Part shown: positions 16,269 to 23,743 of the stretch, piece by piece
Layout of the letters: the number at the start of each line of letters is the position of its first letter
How positions within the stretch are numbered: position 1 is the stretch's first letter
DNA from: an uncultured Roseobacter sp.
GTDB taxonomy: Bacteria > Pseudomonadota > Alphaproteobacteria > Rhodobacterales > Rhodobacteraceae
Direction: 5' to 3'
Length of the DNA: 64,000 nt
NCBI RefSeq assembly: GCF_947496515.1
Contig: NZ_CANMDB010000014.1
Span: 1-64,000 of the forward strand
The notes under the pieces: generated by a model
The model's input: the letters and a program-made list of their open reading frames with translations, nothing else
Databases searched by the model: none
Told to the model about the DNA's origin: nothing
Made by a program: the position numbers and the translations under genes

Positions 16269-17023
16269 CACGCGACCCGTTCCAGCGCGCCGAGCGCGAA
16301 GGCGGCATCGCGCAGGCGGCGGCCATAGTCGGTTTGCGGGGCCTCCACGAAGGCGCGCGCAGGCGTCAGCTCTTCGATGCGTCCGGCCCGCAGCACCGCG
16401 ATGTCATCGGCGAAGGCCGCGGCATAGCCCAGATCGTGGGTGACGATGAGCGCGGCGAAGCCCGCCTCGCGCTGCAGGGCGGCGATCAGCCGGGCGGTGT
16501 GTTTCTGGGTGACCGCATCGAGGGCGGAGAGCGGCTCGTCAAAGAGCACCAGAGGCGGGGCCGCGATGAGGGCGCGCAGGATGCCCACGCGCTGGGCCTG
16601 ACCGACGGAGACCTGGCCCGGGCGGCGTGCCAAGAGGTCGGGCGTAATTTCCAGCCCCTGACACAGAGCGGCCAGCCGGTCGGGATCCGCGCGCGTGCCT
16701 GTCGCTGTCAGGGGCTCCATCACCGAGCAGTGCAGGCTGAGGGCGGGGTTAAACGCGCTGCGCGGCTCCTGCATCACCAACGCGGGGCGGCAGTGGCGCA
16801 CGGGCGCGCCGTTCCAGCTGACCGCGCCGGAGGTGCAGGGCACCAGCCCCAGCACGGCGCCGATCAGGGTGGATTTGCCCGCGCCGCTTTCCCCGACAAC
16901 CGCGAGGGTCCGACCGGGCGCGAGGGACAGGGACACATCCTGCAGGGTGGCTGAGTTGCCGCGCCGGACGCAGACACGCTCGACGCTCAGCACGGCAGTT
17001 CCAGCCAGTTGCGATGGGCGCAT
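16268..17023 (-). CDS. ABC transporter ATP-binding protein, NikE/DppF-like but short
   Basis: A 251-residue ATPase. Walker A is GESGAGKST, the Q-loop lies at VMQEPRSAFNPAL, Walker B is LVLFDEPLSALD, and the H-loop is VTHDLGYAAAFADD. The signature reads VSVGQAQRVGILRAL instead of the usual LSGGQ. It lacks the C-terminal Cys-containing extension of typical DppF/OppF proteins, so its size fits NikE/CntF better. The ATG at 17023 overlaps the previous gene by 37 bases; a later start is possible but would cut into the first strand. Energises the membrane complex. Confidence 0.88.
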   Translation of the reverse strand: MRPSQLAGTAVLSVERVCVRRGNSATLQDVSLSLAPGRTLAVVGESGAGKSTLIGAVLGLVPCTSGAVSWNGAPVRHCRPALVMQEPRSAFNPALSLHCSVMEPLTATGTRADPDRLAALCQGLEITPDLLARRPGQVSVGQAQRVGILRALIAAPPLVLFDEPLSALDAVTQKHTARLIAALQREAGFAALIVTHDLGYAAAFADDIAVLRAGRIEELTPARAFVEAPQTDYGRRLRDAAFALGALERVA

Positions 17024-17670
17024 AAGCTCCGCCCGGCAGCCGTCGCGGGGGCGGAGAGGACCTGTGCTGTGGGGGCATCCTCCACCACCCGGCCCGCGTC
17101 CATGACCATCAGCCGCTGAACCCGCCGGGCGGCGAGCCCGAGGTCATGGGTGATCAGCAGCAGGGCCGTGCTGCGGTCCGCCAGGTAGCGATCGAGCAGA
17201 TCCATGGTGTCTGCGGCCACGACCGGGTCGAGCGCGGAGGTCGGCTCGTCCATCACCAGCAGATCCGGTGTGCCGATCAGTGCCATGGCGATGACGAAGC
17301 GCTGCTGCATGCCGCGGCTCCATCCCCAGGGGCGCGTGCCCAGATCACCGCCCGCGATGTGCAACGCCTCAAAGAGCGCACCCTGCCTGTCCGGATCCGG
17401 GGCGAGTGACAGCGCGCGCTCCGCCTCGCGCCAGTGAAACCCCATGGACCGGAGCGGGTCGAGCGCCTCATCGGGGCTTTGCGGCACATGCGCAACAGAC
17501 TGCCCGCCGGCACGCAGGGCGTCGATCAGCGCGTGGCCGAGGGTCGATTTGCCGGAACCGGACGACCCCACGAGGCCGACGCATTCGCCGGGTCCGATCT
17601 GCATGTCCGTGGGGTGCAGGATCGCGCGGCCCGCGCGACATGCGCTCAGACCCGTGGCGGTGATGGTCAT
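16987..17670 (-). CDS. ABC transporter ATP-binding protein, NikD/DppD-like but short
   Basis: A 227-residue ATPase with Walker A GSSGSGKST, Q-loop region HVPQSPDEALDPLRSMG, Walker B LLVMDEPTSALDP and H-loop ITHDLGLAARRV. The signature is degenerate, WSRGMQQRFVIAMAL; NikD/DppD members normally have SGGM(L/R)QR here. At 227 residues it is about 100 shorter than DppD and lacks its C-terminal oligopeptide domain. The start overlaps the stop of the binding-protein gene by four bases. Expected to pair with the neighbouring ATPase as a heterodimer. Confidence 0.88.
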   Translation of the reverse strand: MTITATGLSACRAGRAILHPTDMQIGPGECVGLVGSSGSGKSTLGHALIDALRAGGQSVAHVPQSPDEALDPLRSMGFHWREAERALSLAPDPDRQGALFEALHIAGGDLGTRPWGWSRGMQQRFVIAMALIGTPDLLVMDEPTSALDPVVAADTMDLLDRYLADRSTALLLITHDLGLAARRVQRLMVMDAGRVVEDAPTAQVLSAPATAAGRSLCAHRNWLELPC

Positions 17671-19187
17671 TCGGTCATGGCAGTCTCATGGGTGAGCCAG
17701 TAGGTTTCTGTCGGATGCACAGCGTAGCCGGTCAGCCCCGCGCGCGCCACATTGGTCTGGCTCACGTGAAAGACCGGGATCATGGCGGCCTCCTCAGCGA
17801 TGATCTGCTGCACGCGGTCGTAGATCGCTGCGCGCGCTTCGGGATCGAAGGTGGTCCGGCCATCGGTGAGCAGCTTGTCCAGTTCGGCATTGTTATAGCC
17901 GCCCGCGTTGGACCCGCCGGTGGATTTCAACAGCGCTTCGAGCACCGCGGCGGGATCGCCTTGCGGTGTGGTCACCCAGGCCTGCAGGAACATGTCGGCG
18001 GTGCCCGCTGCAATCGCGTCATTGCTGGCGCCATATTCGCCGACGCGCACGTTGGCCGTCACCCCGATGGCCTGCAGGAAGGCCTGTGTAAGCTCGGCGG
18101 TGGGGGGCAGTGCTGCGCGGGAGGAATAGGTGACGATGTCGATCTCCAGCGGGGCGCCGTCCAGCATCCAGATGCCACCCTCCTTGACGGCCCCGGCCTC
18201 GGCCAGCAGTTCCTCTGCCAAGGCTGGGTCATAGACCGGGTCGATGTCCGCGGCCCATCCCATGCGGGCGGGAAAGACGGTGCCCGCGGGCACGCCGCCA
18301 ACGCCCGACAGTGCTGCATCGACGATGCCCTGCCGGTCAATCGCCGCCGCGACCGCACGCCGGATCAGCGGGTTTGTCATGGGGCCGCTGGCCGCGTTCA
18401 TCGTGTAGAAATAGAGCCGCGCCGTGGGGGCCGCAAAGCCGAGCGCGCCGGTTTCCTGAATGCGGGCGAAATCGGTTTCGGGGTAGTTGATCACCATATC
18501 GACTTCGCCTGCCTCAAAGGCCAGTGCCGCGGCGCCGGGATCGGGGATGCCCACGACGCGGACCTCGTCGAAGCCGGGGGTGCCGAGGCGGTAGTTTGCG
18601 TTGGCCTCAACCCGGTAGAGCTGGTCGGGGATGGCGTCGCGAAAGACATAAGGGCCAGTGGCGTTGATCGGGTAGTCCTCGGAGGCGGGGCCGAGCACTG
18701 CGAGGCCCGGCTCGGACAGGCTCCACGGAAAGGCGGCGTTGGGGCTGTTGGTCTCGAACACCACCACACGGTCGCCATCCGTGGCCAGCGAGGCCAGATC
18801 CAGCAGGTTGGCGATGCGCTTGTTATGACCCGGGTGTGTTTCGTCCATGATCGGGTCGATGGCGTCTACCACATGCTGCGCTGTGACCGCGGTGCCATCG
18901 TGGAACACCAGCCCCTCGCGCAGGGTGACGCGCCAGAGAGTGGGTGCTGCCTGCTCGATCCCGCTGGCCAGCCGCGGAACGAGGCTCAGGTCATAGTCGA
19001 TGCCCATCAGCGTTTCGGTCACGCCGCTCTGGTTCGACAGCCAGCCGTTGTAGCCCGCGCGGGGGTCCGGCACCTCGGCGGTCGGGGCGGAGCCCGCGAT
19101 GGTGAACGTGCGGTCTTGTGCGGCTGTGATCTGGGCCGCGCCGAGGGTGAGGGCGGTGACAAGGGCCAGTCGTGTCATGAGGGTCAT
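17667..19187 (-). CDS. Periplasmic substrate-binding protein, SBP_bac_5 family (nickel/peptide type)
   Basis: A 506-residue protein with a signal peptide (MTRLALVTALTLGAAQITAA). The SBP_bac_5 pattern is clear: WRVTLREGLVFHDGTAVTAQHVVDA, NPLIRRAVAAAIDRQGIV near the middle, and NNAELDKLLTDGRTTFDPEAR near the end. This family binds dipeptides, oligopeptides, nickel chelates or opine metallophores. Start chosen at ATG 19187; ATG 19178 would also keep the signal peptide. It is the first gene of a five-gene ABC operon, plus EamA. The short ATPases point to a Nik/Cnt-like substrate; the ligand itself cannot be read. Confidence 0.9.
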   Translation of the reverse strand: MTLMTRLALVTALTLGAAQITAAQDRTFTIAGSAPTAEVPDPRAGYNGWLSNQSGVTETLMGIDYDLSLVPRLASGIEQAAPTLWRVTLREGLVFHDGTAVTAQHVVDAIDPIMDETHPGHNKRIANLLDLASLATDGDRVVVFETNSPNAAFPWSLSEPGLAVLGPASEDYPINATGPYVFRDAIPDQLYRVEANANYRLGTPGFDEVRVVGIPDPGAAALAFEAGEVDMVINYPETDFARIQETGALGFAAPTARLYFYTMNAASGPMTNPLIRRAVAAAIDRQGIVDAALSGVGGVPAGTVFPARMGWAADIDPVYDPALAEELLAEAGAVKEGGIWMLDGAPLEIDIVTYSSRAALPPTAELTQAFLQAIGVTANVRVGEYGASNDAIAAGTADMFLQAWVTTPQGDPAAVLEALLKSTGGSNAGGYNNAELDKLLTDGRTTFDPEARAAIYDRVQQIIAEEAAMIPVFHVSQTNVARAGLTGYAVHPTETYWLTHETAMTE

Positions 19188-19200
19188 GGGGCGCAATCCT

Positions 19201-19485
19201 TCAGGCTTGGGGCGATGGGGGTGTCTTGGTGCTGTGCAGATCGCGGGCGAGCGTTCTGGCTTCGGCCTGCGAGAGGGAGGCAAGCGTCTGCTCCACGCTG
19301 AGACCCTGTGCATGGGCCCGCTGCCAGAGGCGCCGGGCGGAGACGGGCGACCAGGGCAGGGCCGCCTGACCCAGCCATTGCCGCAGGGGGGCTGGCAGGG
19401 CGTCGTAGGCCTGCATGGGATCGCCGCGTCGGCGCTTGCTGCGCAGGCTGGTTTGTCCGATATTGCGGGGGTGTTGTGCTGACAT
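19201..19485 (-). CDS. DUF6525 small protein
   Basis: A 94-residue basic protein. NIGQTSLRSKRRRGDPMQAYDALPAPLR followed by QWLGQAALPWSPVSARRLW is the pattern of DUF6525, a family I know mainly from Rhodobacteraceae. No function is established. Start chosen at ATG 19485. It ends 13 bases before the substrate-binding protein start and could be the first gene of the ABC operon. It is divergent from the Rrf2 regulator, and the dyad at 19519-19531 lies between them. Confidence 0.7.
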   Translation of the reverse strand: MSAQHPRNIGQTSLRSKRRRGDPMQAYDALPAPLRQWLGQAALPWSPVSARRLWQRAHAQGLSVEQTLASLSQAEARTLARDLHSTKTPPSPQA

Positions 19486-19518
19486 CCTGAGCGCCGGGCT
19501 GGTTGAGATACATCTCGC

Positions 19519-19531
19519 AACTAGCGAAGTT
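19519..19531. promoter_or_regulatory. Candidate Rrf2-type operator
   Basis: AACT-AGCGA-AGTT, a 13-base inverted repeat in the divergent gap between the DUF6525/ABC genes and the Rrf2 regulator. The arms are only four bases, but position and spacing suit a small winged-helix dimer. Autoregulation is inferred. Confidence 0.35.
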
Positions 19532-19588
19532 ACTGGAGCCACGCAACACGAAATGTTACGTAAGGGCAATGATCCGCGGAGACCTACC

Positions 19589-19993
19589 TTGAAGCGAAAC
19601 AGTCGACTGTCCCTTGCCCTGCATACGCTCAGCCACATGGCGGGGGATCCGGGCCGCATCCGTACCTCTGCCGACATTGCCGCCCATGCGGGCACGAACC
19701 CGGTTGTGGTGCGGCGGGTGCTGGGGCGGTTGCGCGAGGCGGGGTTGCTGACCTCCGAGAAGGGGCACGCGGGCGGCTGGCGACTGGCGCGGCTGCCCGA
19801 GGCGATCACGCTGGCGGATGTGTATCTTGCGCTGGATGAGCGGCTGGTGGCCAGTGACGATACCGCCGAGACCCCGGCCTGTTCGGTGGAACATGCGCTG
19901 CACGAGCGGGTGTCGGGCGTGCTGGACGAGATCGAGCAGAGCCTGGTGCAGCGTCTGGGCGAGACCTCGATTTCCGAGGTATGCGGGCGCTAA
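19589..19993 (+). CDS. Rrf2-family transcriptional regulator
   Basis: A 134-residue winged-helix regulator. Family landmarks are the N-terminus KRNSRLSLALHTLSHMA, SADIAAHAGTNPVVVRRVLGRLREAGLL and the wing EKGHAGGWRLARLPEAITLADVY. Only isolated cysteines remain (PACSVEHAL, and SEVCGR at the very end), so it does not have the three-cysteine Fe-S signature of IscR or NsrR; single-cysteine redox sensing as in the YwnA group is possible. I chose the TTG at 19589, eight bases after a GCGGAGA ribosome site, because similarity starts with the next residue; an ATG at 19553 would add 12 residues. Probably controls the divergent genes. Confidence 0.85.
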   Translation: MKRNSRLSLALHTLSHMAGDPGRIRTSADIAAHAGTNPVVVRRVLGRLREAGLLTSEKGHAGGWRLARLPEAITLADVYLALDERLVASDDTAETPACSVEHALHERVSGVLDEIEQSLVQRLGETSISEVCGR

Positions 19994-20001
19994 GGCGCTT
20001 G

Positions 20002-20020
20002 GACCGCCCTGGGGGCGGTC
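20002..20020. other. Hairpin in the convergent gap after the Rrf2 gene
   Basis: GACCGCC (20002-20008) and GGCGGTC (20014-20020) form a perfect seven-pair stem with a five-base loop, ten bases after the Rrf2 stop. There is no T run, so an intrinsic terminator is uncertain; it may protect the transcript end. Confidence 0.35.
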
Positions 20021-20095
20021 GGTCGCACCGTGCAAAGCTGCCCGGTGTGGTTGCGGCAGGTCGCGGCTTTTCCCGTGCCGCCGAGATGTCGGCGG

Positions 20096-21034
20096 TCAGC
20101 CCTGCTCTTCCAGCCGGTCGGTGGCGGGTGGCGGCGTGGGGCTGAGGGCCGCCAGACGCGCGTAGAGGCTCTTATCCATCCGGTAATCGAGGGCGGCGAG
20201 GGAGGGGGCAAGCTGTGCGGTGCTGCGCGCGGAGATGATGGGCGTCGGGCCCATGGGGTGGGCTGCGGCCCAGGCCACGGCGAGCGTCGCGGGGTCTGTG
20301 CCCAGCTCGGTGGCGACGGTGGCAAGGCCCGTGGCCGCGTCATGCATCCAGTCCTGGCCGTAGCGCGCTGCATAGCGGTCGTCCTCCGTGAGCCGACCCG
20401 CGCCGCCACCGCCGTATTTGCCCGTTAGCAGCCCACCACCCAGCGGCGAGTAGGGCGCGCAGGCGACGTTCTGATCCGCGCACATGGGCAGGATCTCGAC
20501 CTCCGCCTGCCGTTTCACGAGGTTGTACATCGGCTGCAGGATGTCGACCGTGATCTCGAATTTCGCCGCGATGGTGAGCGCCTTGACCACCTGCCAGGCG
20601 GCAAAATTGGAGACGCCCACGTAGCGGATCTGGCCTTTGGCCTTGAGCTCGGCCAGAGCCTCCATGCTTTCGTGCAGGTCGGTGTGCGGATCGAAGCGGT
20701 GCATATAGAGCACGTCGACCATGTCGAGGCCGAGGCGCTTGCGCGACACGTCGAAGGTCTTCTGGATATTGGATTTCGAGCCGCCGCCCTCGTAGGCGGC
20801 CTTGGTCGCGATGATCAGGCCATCGCGGCGGTCGCCCAGCATCCCGCCCAGCAACTCTTCTGAGGCGCCGTCGTTGTAGACGTGGGCAGTGTCGAAATGG
20901 GTGATGCCTGCGGCGAGACAGGCCTCGAACATCTCGCGCGAGGCGGTGGCGCCGGCGCGCCCGCCGAACTGCATGGTGCCAAAGGCGAGGCGGCTGGCGG
21001 GGGTGCCGTCGGGGCTGGTGAGGATCTTGGTCAT
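20096..21034 (-). CDS. Aldo/keto reductase
   Basis: A 312-residue TIM-barrel NADPH oxidoreductase. The catalytic tetrad is visible: Asp and Tyr in FDTAHVYNDGASEE, Lys in IATKAAYEGG, and His in LYMHRFDPH. GQIRYVGVSNFAAWQ and a YSPLGGGLLTGKY segment are typical of the AKR11/YajO-like group. Likely reduces aldehydes or sugars in the cytoplasm; the substrate is unknown. I chose ATG 21034, since the family N-terminus MTKILTSPDGTPASRLAFGTMQFG begins there. It is monocistronic, convergent with the Rrf2 gene. Confidence 0.9.
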   Translation of the reverse strand: MTKILTSPDGTPASRLAFGTMQFGGRAGATASREMFEACLAAGITHFDTAHVYNDGASEELLGGMLGDRRDGLIIATKAAYEGGGSKSNIQKTFDVSRKRLGLDMVDVLYMHRFDPHTDLHESMEALAELKAKGQIRYVGVSNFAAWQVVKALTIAAKFEITVDILQPMYNLVKRQAEVEILPMCADQNVACAPYSPLGGGLLTGKYGGGGAGRLTEDDRYAARYGQDWMHDAATGLATVATELGTDPATLAVAWAAAHPMGPTPIISARSTAQLAPSLAALDYRMDKSLYARLAALSPTPPPATDRLEEQG

Positions 21035-21138
21035 GGGCACAGAAGTGGCACGGTGCGCGCCGGGTGGCAATACTGCGGGGCCCGGACGGTCACCGTAGGT
21101 CTGTCGGTGGTCTCTGCGCGGCCCCTGGGGGCGGGGCG

Positions 21139-21158
21139 AAGGCGCTTGCAAGCGCCTT
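21139..21158. repeat. Perfect 20-bp palindrome upstream of the aldo/keto reductase
   Basis: AAGGCGCTTGCAAGCGCCTT reads the same on both strands. It lies 105 bases upstream of the aldo/keto reductase start and 55 bases after plsY's stop. A second inverted repeat, CCGGTG-tgat-CACCGG, is at 21186-21201. Either could be an operator or a transcript hairpin after plsY. Confidence 0.6.
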
Positions 21159-21212
21159 GCCAGCGCCCAGCGGCGGCGGTCGCGACCGGTGTGATCACCG
21201 GAGCGTTTCCGC

Positions 21213-21794
21213 CTATCTGCCGATGCGGGGTTCTGTGCCTGCGCGGATGCGGGCGATGTTGCCGCGGTGCCGCCAGAAGACCAGCGCTGCCAGGGCCAGC
21301 GCGAGGATCGCGCCCGCGGGCAGGTCCATGAGCAGCATCAGGAGCGGTGCGGCGGCGGCGGAGACGAGGGCACCCATGGAGGAGATCCGGCTGGCAGCGG
21401 CCCCGGCGAGCCACGCGAGACAACAGCCCAGACCAACGGGCCAGGCGAGCGCCAGCACGATGCCGAGGAAGGTCGCCACACCTTTGCCGCCGTTGAACCG
21501 CAGCCAGACCGGGTAGCAATGGCCGATCATCGCGGCGAGCCCGGCAATCAGTGCGGCACTTTCACCAGCGATATAGCGGGCGAGCAGCACGGCCACCGCT
21601 CCTTTGCCCGCATCAAGCAGCAAGGTCAGGGCCGCCGCCAGCTTGTTGCCGGTGCGCAGGACATTCGTGGCGCCGATATTGCCGGAGCCGATGTCGCGCA
21701 GGTTGCCAAGACCCATGAGCCGCGCGAGCAGCAGACCGTAGGGGATCGAGCCCAGCAGGTAGCCCGCAGCGGCCCAGAGCAGGAGCGTTCCCAT
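21213..21794 (-). CDS. plsY: Glycerol-3-phosphate 1-O-acyltransferase PlsY
   Basis: A 193-residue polytopic inner-membrane enzyme that transfers acyl groups from acyl-phosphate to glycerol-3-phosphate, the first step of phospholipid synthesis. The three PlsY motifs are present: GYLLGSIPYGLLLARLMG near the N-terminus, GSGNIGATNVLRTGNK, and GHCYPVWLRFNGGKGVAT in the middle. Length is normal for the family. Its ATG overlaps the pyrC' start/stop junction by one base (21794), making it the last gene of the pyrB operon. Confidence 0.96.
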   Translation of the reverse strand: MGTLLLWAAAGYLLGSIPYGLLLARLMGLGNLRDIGSGNIGATNVLRTGNKLAAALTLLLDAGKGAVAVLLARYIAGESAALIAGLAAMIGHCYPVWLRFNGGKGVATFLGIVLALAWPVGLGCCLAWLAGAAASRISSMGALVSAAAAPLLMLLMDLPAGAILALALAALVFWRHRGNIARIRAGTEPRIGR

Positions 21795-23077
21795 CAGTCG
21801 GCCTCGAACACTTGAGCACCGGCCACATAGGTGGCCAGCACGCGGCCCTGCATTCGGGCGCCGTCAAAGGGGGTGTTGCGGGATTTGGAGCGCAGCGTCG
21901 CGCGGTCCATCAGGAAGGGCGCGTCGGGATCGAAGAGCACCAGATCGGCGGGCGCACCGAGGCTGAGCCGCCCGGCCGCCAGCCCCAGCCTGTCCGCCGG
22001 GTTGCGCGCCATGGCGCGCCAGAGTGTGGGCAGATCCACCAGCCCTGCGTGGTAGAGGCGCATGGCCGCGGGCAGAAATGCCTCCAACGCGACAGCACCC
22101 GAGGCGGCCTCCTCAAAGGGCAGGCGTTTGCTTTCCTCGTCCTGCGGTGTGTGCATGGAGCTGATCACGTCGATCAGCCCGCTGGCCACGGCCTCAGCCA
22201 CGGCGAGCCTGTCCTGCTCGTCGCGCAGGGGCGGCTTCAGCTTGAAGAAGGTGCGGTAGTCGGCCACGTCGAGCGCGTTGAGCGTCAAATGGTGGATCGA
22301 GGTGCCCGCGGTGATGTCGAGCCCGTTGGCCTTGGCGCGCGCGAGCGCGGGCAGGGCCCGGGCGCAGGTGATCTGATCGGCGTGATAGCGCGCGTTCGTC
22401 ATCTCGATGAGGGCAATGTCGCGGTCAAGCCCCATGCGCTCGGCCATGGGCGAGACACCGGGCAGCCCGCGCAGCGAGGCGAATTTGCCGGAGGTGACAG
22501 CGGCACCGCGGCTGAGCCCGGGATCCTGGGGATGGCCCACGACCAGCGCGCCGAGACCGCGCGCGTAGGACAAGGCCCGGGCAAGCACCTTGGTGTCGGT
22601 GACCACCCGGTCGCAATCGGTGAAGGCCACGGCGCCCGCGTCCATCAGAAAGCCGATCTCGGTCATCTCGCGGCCCGCGCGCCCCTTGGTGAGTGCTGCC
22701 ATGGGCAGGACGTTGACGGGGGCGGCCTCGGCGGCGCGGCGGGCCACAAACTCCAGCGCTTCGGGGCTGTCGATGGCAGGGTCGGTGTCGGGTCGGGTGA
22801 TCATCGTTGTCACGCCGCCCGCCGCTGCCGCCAGCCCCGCGGACCGGTAGCTTTCCTTGTGCCGGTCGCCGGGTTCGCAGACCTTGACGCCCAGATCGAC
22901 GATGCCGGGGGCGAGGTATTTCAGACCGCAGTCGATCACGCGGCCGGAGGTCAGCCTTGGCGCGTCGCGGGGCAGATGGCGCGTGATGCGCCCGTCCTCG
23001 ACCACCAGACCGCCGGTGACGACCTCGTCGCGGTCGGGGTCCACCAGCCGGGCGTTGAGAAAGGTGAGCTTGGTCAT
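21794..23077 (-). CDS. PyrC', catalytically dead dihydroorotase-like partner of aspartate carbamoyltransferase
   Basis: A 427-residue class I dihydroorotase homologue. The zinc motif DxHxH of active enzymes reads D61-L-G63-V-K65 here, so both histidines are gone, and the catalytic Asp before H309 is replaced by M308 (SSMHTP instead of TDHAP). The fold landmarks AAAAGGVTTMI, HHLTLNALDVAD and KLKPPLRDEQDRLA remain. In Pseudomonas a comparable PyrC' is needed for assembly of the PyrB dodecamer, and pyrB is in this same operon. Automatic annotation would call it an active dihydroorotase; a true PyrC should be elsewhere in the genome. The start overlaps a 33-residue membrane protein gene by four bases. 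Confidence 0.9.
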   Translation of the reverse strand: MTKLTFLNARLVDPDRDEVVTGGLVVEDGRITRHLPRDAPRLTSGRVIDCGLKYLAPGIVDLGVKVCEPGDRHKESYRSAGLAAAAGGVTTMITRPDTDPAIDSPEALEFVARRAAEAAPVNVLPMAALTKGRAGREMTEIGFLMDAGAVAFTDCDRVVTDTKVLARALSYARGLGALVVGHPQDPGLSRGAAVTSGKFASLRGLPGVSPMAERMGLDRDIALIEMTNARYHADQITCARALPALARAKANGLDITAGTSIHHLTLNALDVADYRTFFKLKPPLRDEQDRLAVAEAVASGLIDVISSMHTPQDEESKRLPFEEAASGAVALEAFLPAAMRLYHAGLVDLPTLWRAMARNPADRLGLAAGRLSLGAPADLVLFDPDAPFLMDRATLRSKSRNTPFDGARMQGRVLATYVAGAQVFEAD

Positions 23078-23175
23078 GCGCCGACCCAGAGCATCAGGCC
23101 CACCAGCGCAAAGATCAAAAGCAGCGCGATGGTGGCGATGCGACCGGACATCCTGGGGTCTTTGGGCTCTTTCAT
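23074..23175 (-). CDS. Possible 33-residue single-span membrane protein
   Basis: The small frame encodes a charged N-terminus (MKEPKDPRMSGR) and one hydrophobic helix (IATIALLLIFALVGLMLWVG). Its stop overlaps the pyrC' ATG by four bases, the arrangement used by real genes throughout this operon, which is the main reason for accepting it. Function unknown. The start could also be the internal ATG at residue 9. Confidence 0.5.
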   Translation of the reverse strand: MKEPKDPRMSGRIATIALLLIFALVGLMLWVGA

Positions 23176-23194
23176 GGGCTGTGGCTCGCGGCTG

Positions 23195-23743
23195 TCATGT
23201 GAAAAGCGCCCAGAGACCAAGGCCCAGCAGCACGATGATCGCCGCCACGACCATGACACTGCCGGGACGGCCCCGGACGGGGGTGGGCGGCGTCATCTGG
23301 GGTGCACCGCTGTAGGGTTTGGCGCTGTCGGCATCGAGCGGCGGGCCACTGACCGGTTTGGGCCGGGGCTCGGCGTAGGTGCCAATGAGCGTGAGCGCAT
23401 CGCCGGGGGTCAGCGTGACATCGCTGCCCGCGAGGCTGTCGGAGAAAAAGAGCAGCACGTAGCCCTCCAGCGCATCGAGCCGGGCGCGGTCCGCGGCCAG
23501 CGCGTCATCGGGGACGGCGTAGCCTTCGGCGAGATAGGCGGCGAGACCCACGCCCGCGAGATCGGAGACGGGAAAGATCTCCGTGCTGGTGGTGTCGAGA
23601 TGCGGCGCGCCCAGAAGCTCGCGTGCTAGGTCCGGTTTGGGCGTGCTGGCGAGGGCTGTCGCCATGTCACCCGGCGGTCGGTTGATCGCGAAGACGCGGA
23701 TCTGCCCGCGCTCGCCCGCGGGGATATGGAGCGGCGCGCTCAC
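23195..23743 (-). CDS. Tail-anchored hypothetical protein in the pyrB operon
   Basis: A 182-residue protein I recognise only as a conserved Rhodobacteraceae hypothetical. A soluble N-terminal part ([35 protein letters not shown]) ends in a proline-rich linker and one C-terminal helix ([20 protein letters not shown]), so it is probably held in the inner membrane by its tail. Its ATG overlaps the pyrB stop by four bases. Position between pyrB and pyrC' suggests a tie to pyrimidine synthesis or simply shared transcription; no function can be given. Confidence 0.75.
   Translation of the reverse strand: MSAPLHIPAGERGQIRVFAINRPPGDMATALASTPKPDLARELLGAPHLDTTSTEIFPVSDLAGVGLAAYLAEGYAVPDDALAADRARLDALEGYVLLFFSDSLAGSDVTLTPGDALTLIGTYAEPRPKPVSGPPLDADSAKPYSGAPQMTPPTPVRGRPGSVMVVAAIIVLLGLGLWALFT

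Noticed and set aside
14546-19187. Naming the ABC operon nikABCDE or cntABCDF
   Set aside because: Only protein sizes and family membership support it; ligand residues cannot be judged by eye.
21812-23629. 605-codon plus-strand frame opposite pyrC'
   Set aside because: Gly/His/Arg-rich without motifs; it lies antisense to clearly real genes.
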